Source: Candidatus Chloroheliales bacterium (lineage in GTDB: Bacteria > Chloroflexota > Chloroflexia > QHBQ01). Taken from it: DNA of 5,581 bases. The notes beneath the pieces were generated by a model that made no database searches, had not been told where the DNA came from, and worked only from the letters and a program-made list of their open reading frames with translations. Below, one piece after another: positions 4,743 to 5,581 of this stretch; within the stretch, counting starts at the first letter, position 1; the number at the start of each line of letters is the position of its first letter. The DNA lies in NCBI GenBank assembly GCA_003243865.1, contig QHBQ01000188.1, positions 1-5,581 on the forward strand, read 5' to 3'. Both the position numbers and the translations under genes were made by a program.

Positions 4743-5581
4743 ATGGATCTATCCATCACTAACCCCCTGGCTTTGATACTGTTGCTTTTGCTACCCTTCT
4801 TCTGGTGGATTGGCCGCCAGGGGCTGGCCTATATGCGCCCGCTGCGCCGCCACCTCGCCCTCGGGTTGCGCCTCGCTTTTATTGCCCTACTGGTACTCAG
4901 CTTTGCTGGTTTTCAGACCGTCAGCGCAGTCAACAATCTGGCGCTCGTCTTCCTGGTAGACCGCTCCGACAGCGTTGACGCGGCAACTCAGGCCCGTGAA
5001 CTCGACTTCGTACGCAATGCGATCAGCAAGATGGGCGGCGACGATCGCGCTGCGGTCGTCTTCTTCGCCGCCGATGCGGTAGTCGAGCAGCCAATGTCGC
5101 CCGCCTCGGCCTATGGCAGCGCGCCCCTCGCCCAGCCCGCCAGCGTCCCGCTTAACTACTACACCGACATCGAGGGTGCAGTGCGGCTTGGCCTGGCCCT
5201 CTTCCCCGCTGAGGCCCAGAAACGGCTGGTCATCGTCAGCGACGGCAACGAGACCAGCGGCCATGCCGAGCAGGCGGCGCAACTGGCGGTTGCCAGCGGG
5301 GCGGGCATCAGCGCGGTCAACGTCGGCACCCGCCCCGGCAACGAGATGCTCATCTCCGATATGCAGGCCCCCGCCTTCGTCCGTCAAGGCGAACAGTTCG
5401 AGCTGAACATCACCATCCACAGCAGCGTGGAGACCAGCGCCACCCTGCGCCTCTACAGCGGCGACAGCGTACAGGCGGTGGTGCCAGTGCAACTGAAGAA
5501 GGGCGACAACCGCTTCAGCCGTGAAGCGACTGCCCAGCAGCGCGGCTTTGCCACCTTCCGTGCCGATCTGCAACCCAGCCA
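4743..5581 (+). CDS. Membrane-anchored VWA-domain protein (5' part, runs off the window)
   Basis: The frame stays open from ATG 4743 to the window edge: 279 codons plus 2 bases, no stop. Residues 8-24 and 38-60 are two membrane helices, leaving the rest probably outside the cytoplasm. A von Willebrand factor A domain follows (about 66-196). Its metal-ion-dependent adhesion site is complete: D73-x-S75-x-S77 in VDRSDSV, T141 in YYTDIEGAV, and D167 in IVSDGNETSG. From about residue 203 a beta-rich segment begins (SDMQAPAFVRQGEQFELNITIHSS), typical of an Ig-like domain. Two helices followed by VWA resemble BatA-type proteins and the long VWA proteins with a C-terminal glutamine-amidotransferase-like fold; which one cannot be decided without the 3' end. 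The role is probably protein binding or assembly at the envelope. The third codon positions are strongly GC-rich, as expected for this genome. Confidence 0.92.
   Translation, partial: MDLSITNPLALILLLLLPFFWWIGRQGLAYMRPLRRHLALGLRLAFIALLVLSFAGFQTVSAVNNLALVFLVDRSDSVDAATQARELDFVRNAISKMGGDDRAAVVFFAADAVVEQPMSPASAYGSAPLAQPASVPLNYYTDIEGAVRLGLALFPAEAQKRLVIVSDGNETSGHAEQAAQLAVASGAGISAVNVGTRPGNEMLISDMQAPAFVRQGEQFELNITIHSSVETSATLRLYSGDSVQAVVPVQLKKGDNRFSREATAQQRGFATFRADLQPS

Noticed and set aside
4887..5573. Long minus-strand open frame of 228 codons
   Set aside because: It is antisense to the VWA gene, whose MIDAS motif and membrane helices are clear. Its translation shows no motif and is an effect of GC-rich codon use.

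Overview
This 5,581-base window is GC-rich bacterial chromosome with AT-richer intergenic spacers. Nothing in it names the organism outright. The house style (an ECF sigma factor with small membrane proteins, a large GT-C-like membrane protein, a membrane-anchored VWA protein, and degenerate 7-bp repeats in the spacers) is most like Chloroflexota. That assignment is an inference of moderate confidence. No tRNA, rRNA, CRISPR array, transposase or plasmid/phage gene was seen.

Left part (1-1920, plus strand): four co-directional genes. A 3' fragment of a small Pro/Gln-rich membrane protein (1-249) is followed by a 96-residue single-pass protein (273-563). Their C-terminal tails share a W-[DN]-A-[KQ]-Q-W ... 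Y-x-G-E pattern, so they look like tandem paralogues. Next is an ECF-type sigma-70 factor (630-1328) and then a 163-residue protein with a cytoplasmic-looking N-terminus and two membrane segments (1429-1920), a positional candidate for the sigma factor's membrane regulator although it lacks a visible zinc anti-sigma motif. The spacers before and after the sigma gene carry heptanucleotide repeats; after it, two heptad arrays face each other and can fold into a long hairpin.

Middle part (1921-3574): a large multi-pass membrane protein resembling GT-C-type glycosyltransferases lies on the minus strand (2008-3315), convergent with the left gene set and separated from it by a spacer with a 15-bp imperfect inverted repeat. 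Its 5' end abuts another heptad array. Behind it is a remnant of a FAD-dependent oxidoreductase gene (3345-3569, minus): an intact Rossmann dinucleotide-binding start, then an in-frame TGA and early truncation.

Right part (3575-5581): a minus-strand two-gene unit encodes a 114-residue membrane protein (4318-4662) and a histidine-phosphatase-superfamily protein (3575-4318), joined by a TAATG stop/start overlap; the FAD remnant sits 5 bases after the phosphatase stop and was probably the third gene of this unit. Divergent from it on the plus strand is the 5' part of a VWA-domain membrane protein (4743 to the window edge) with a complete MIDAS metal site. The 80-bp region between the divergent genes is the most striking regulatory DNA here: the -35 elements of both promoters lie on top of each other, a perfect 6-3-6 dyad overlaps them, and the minus-strand promoter is placed so that transcription should start at or next to the ATG (probable leaderless mRNA).
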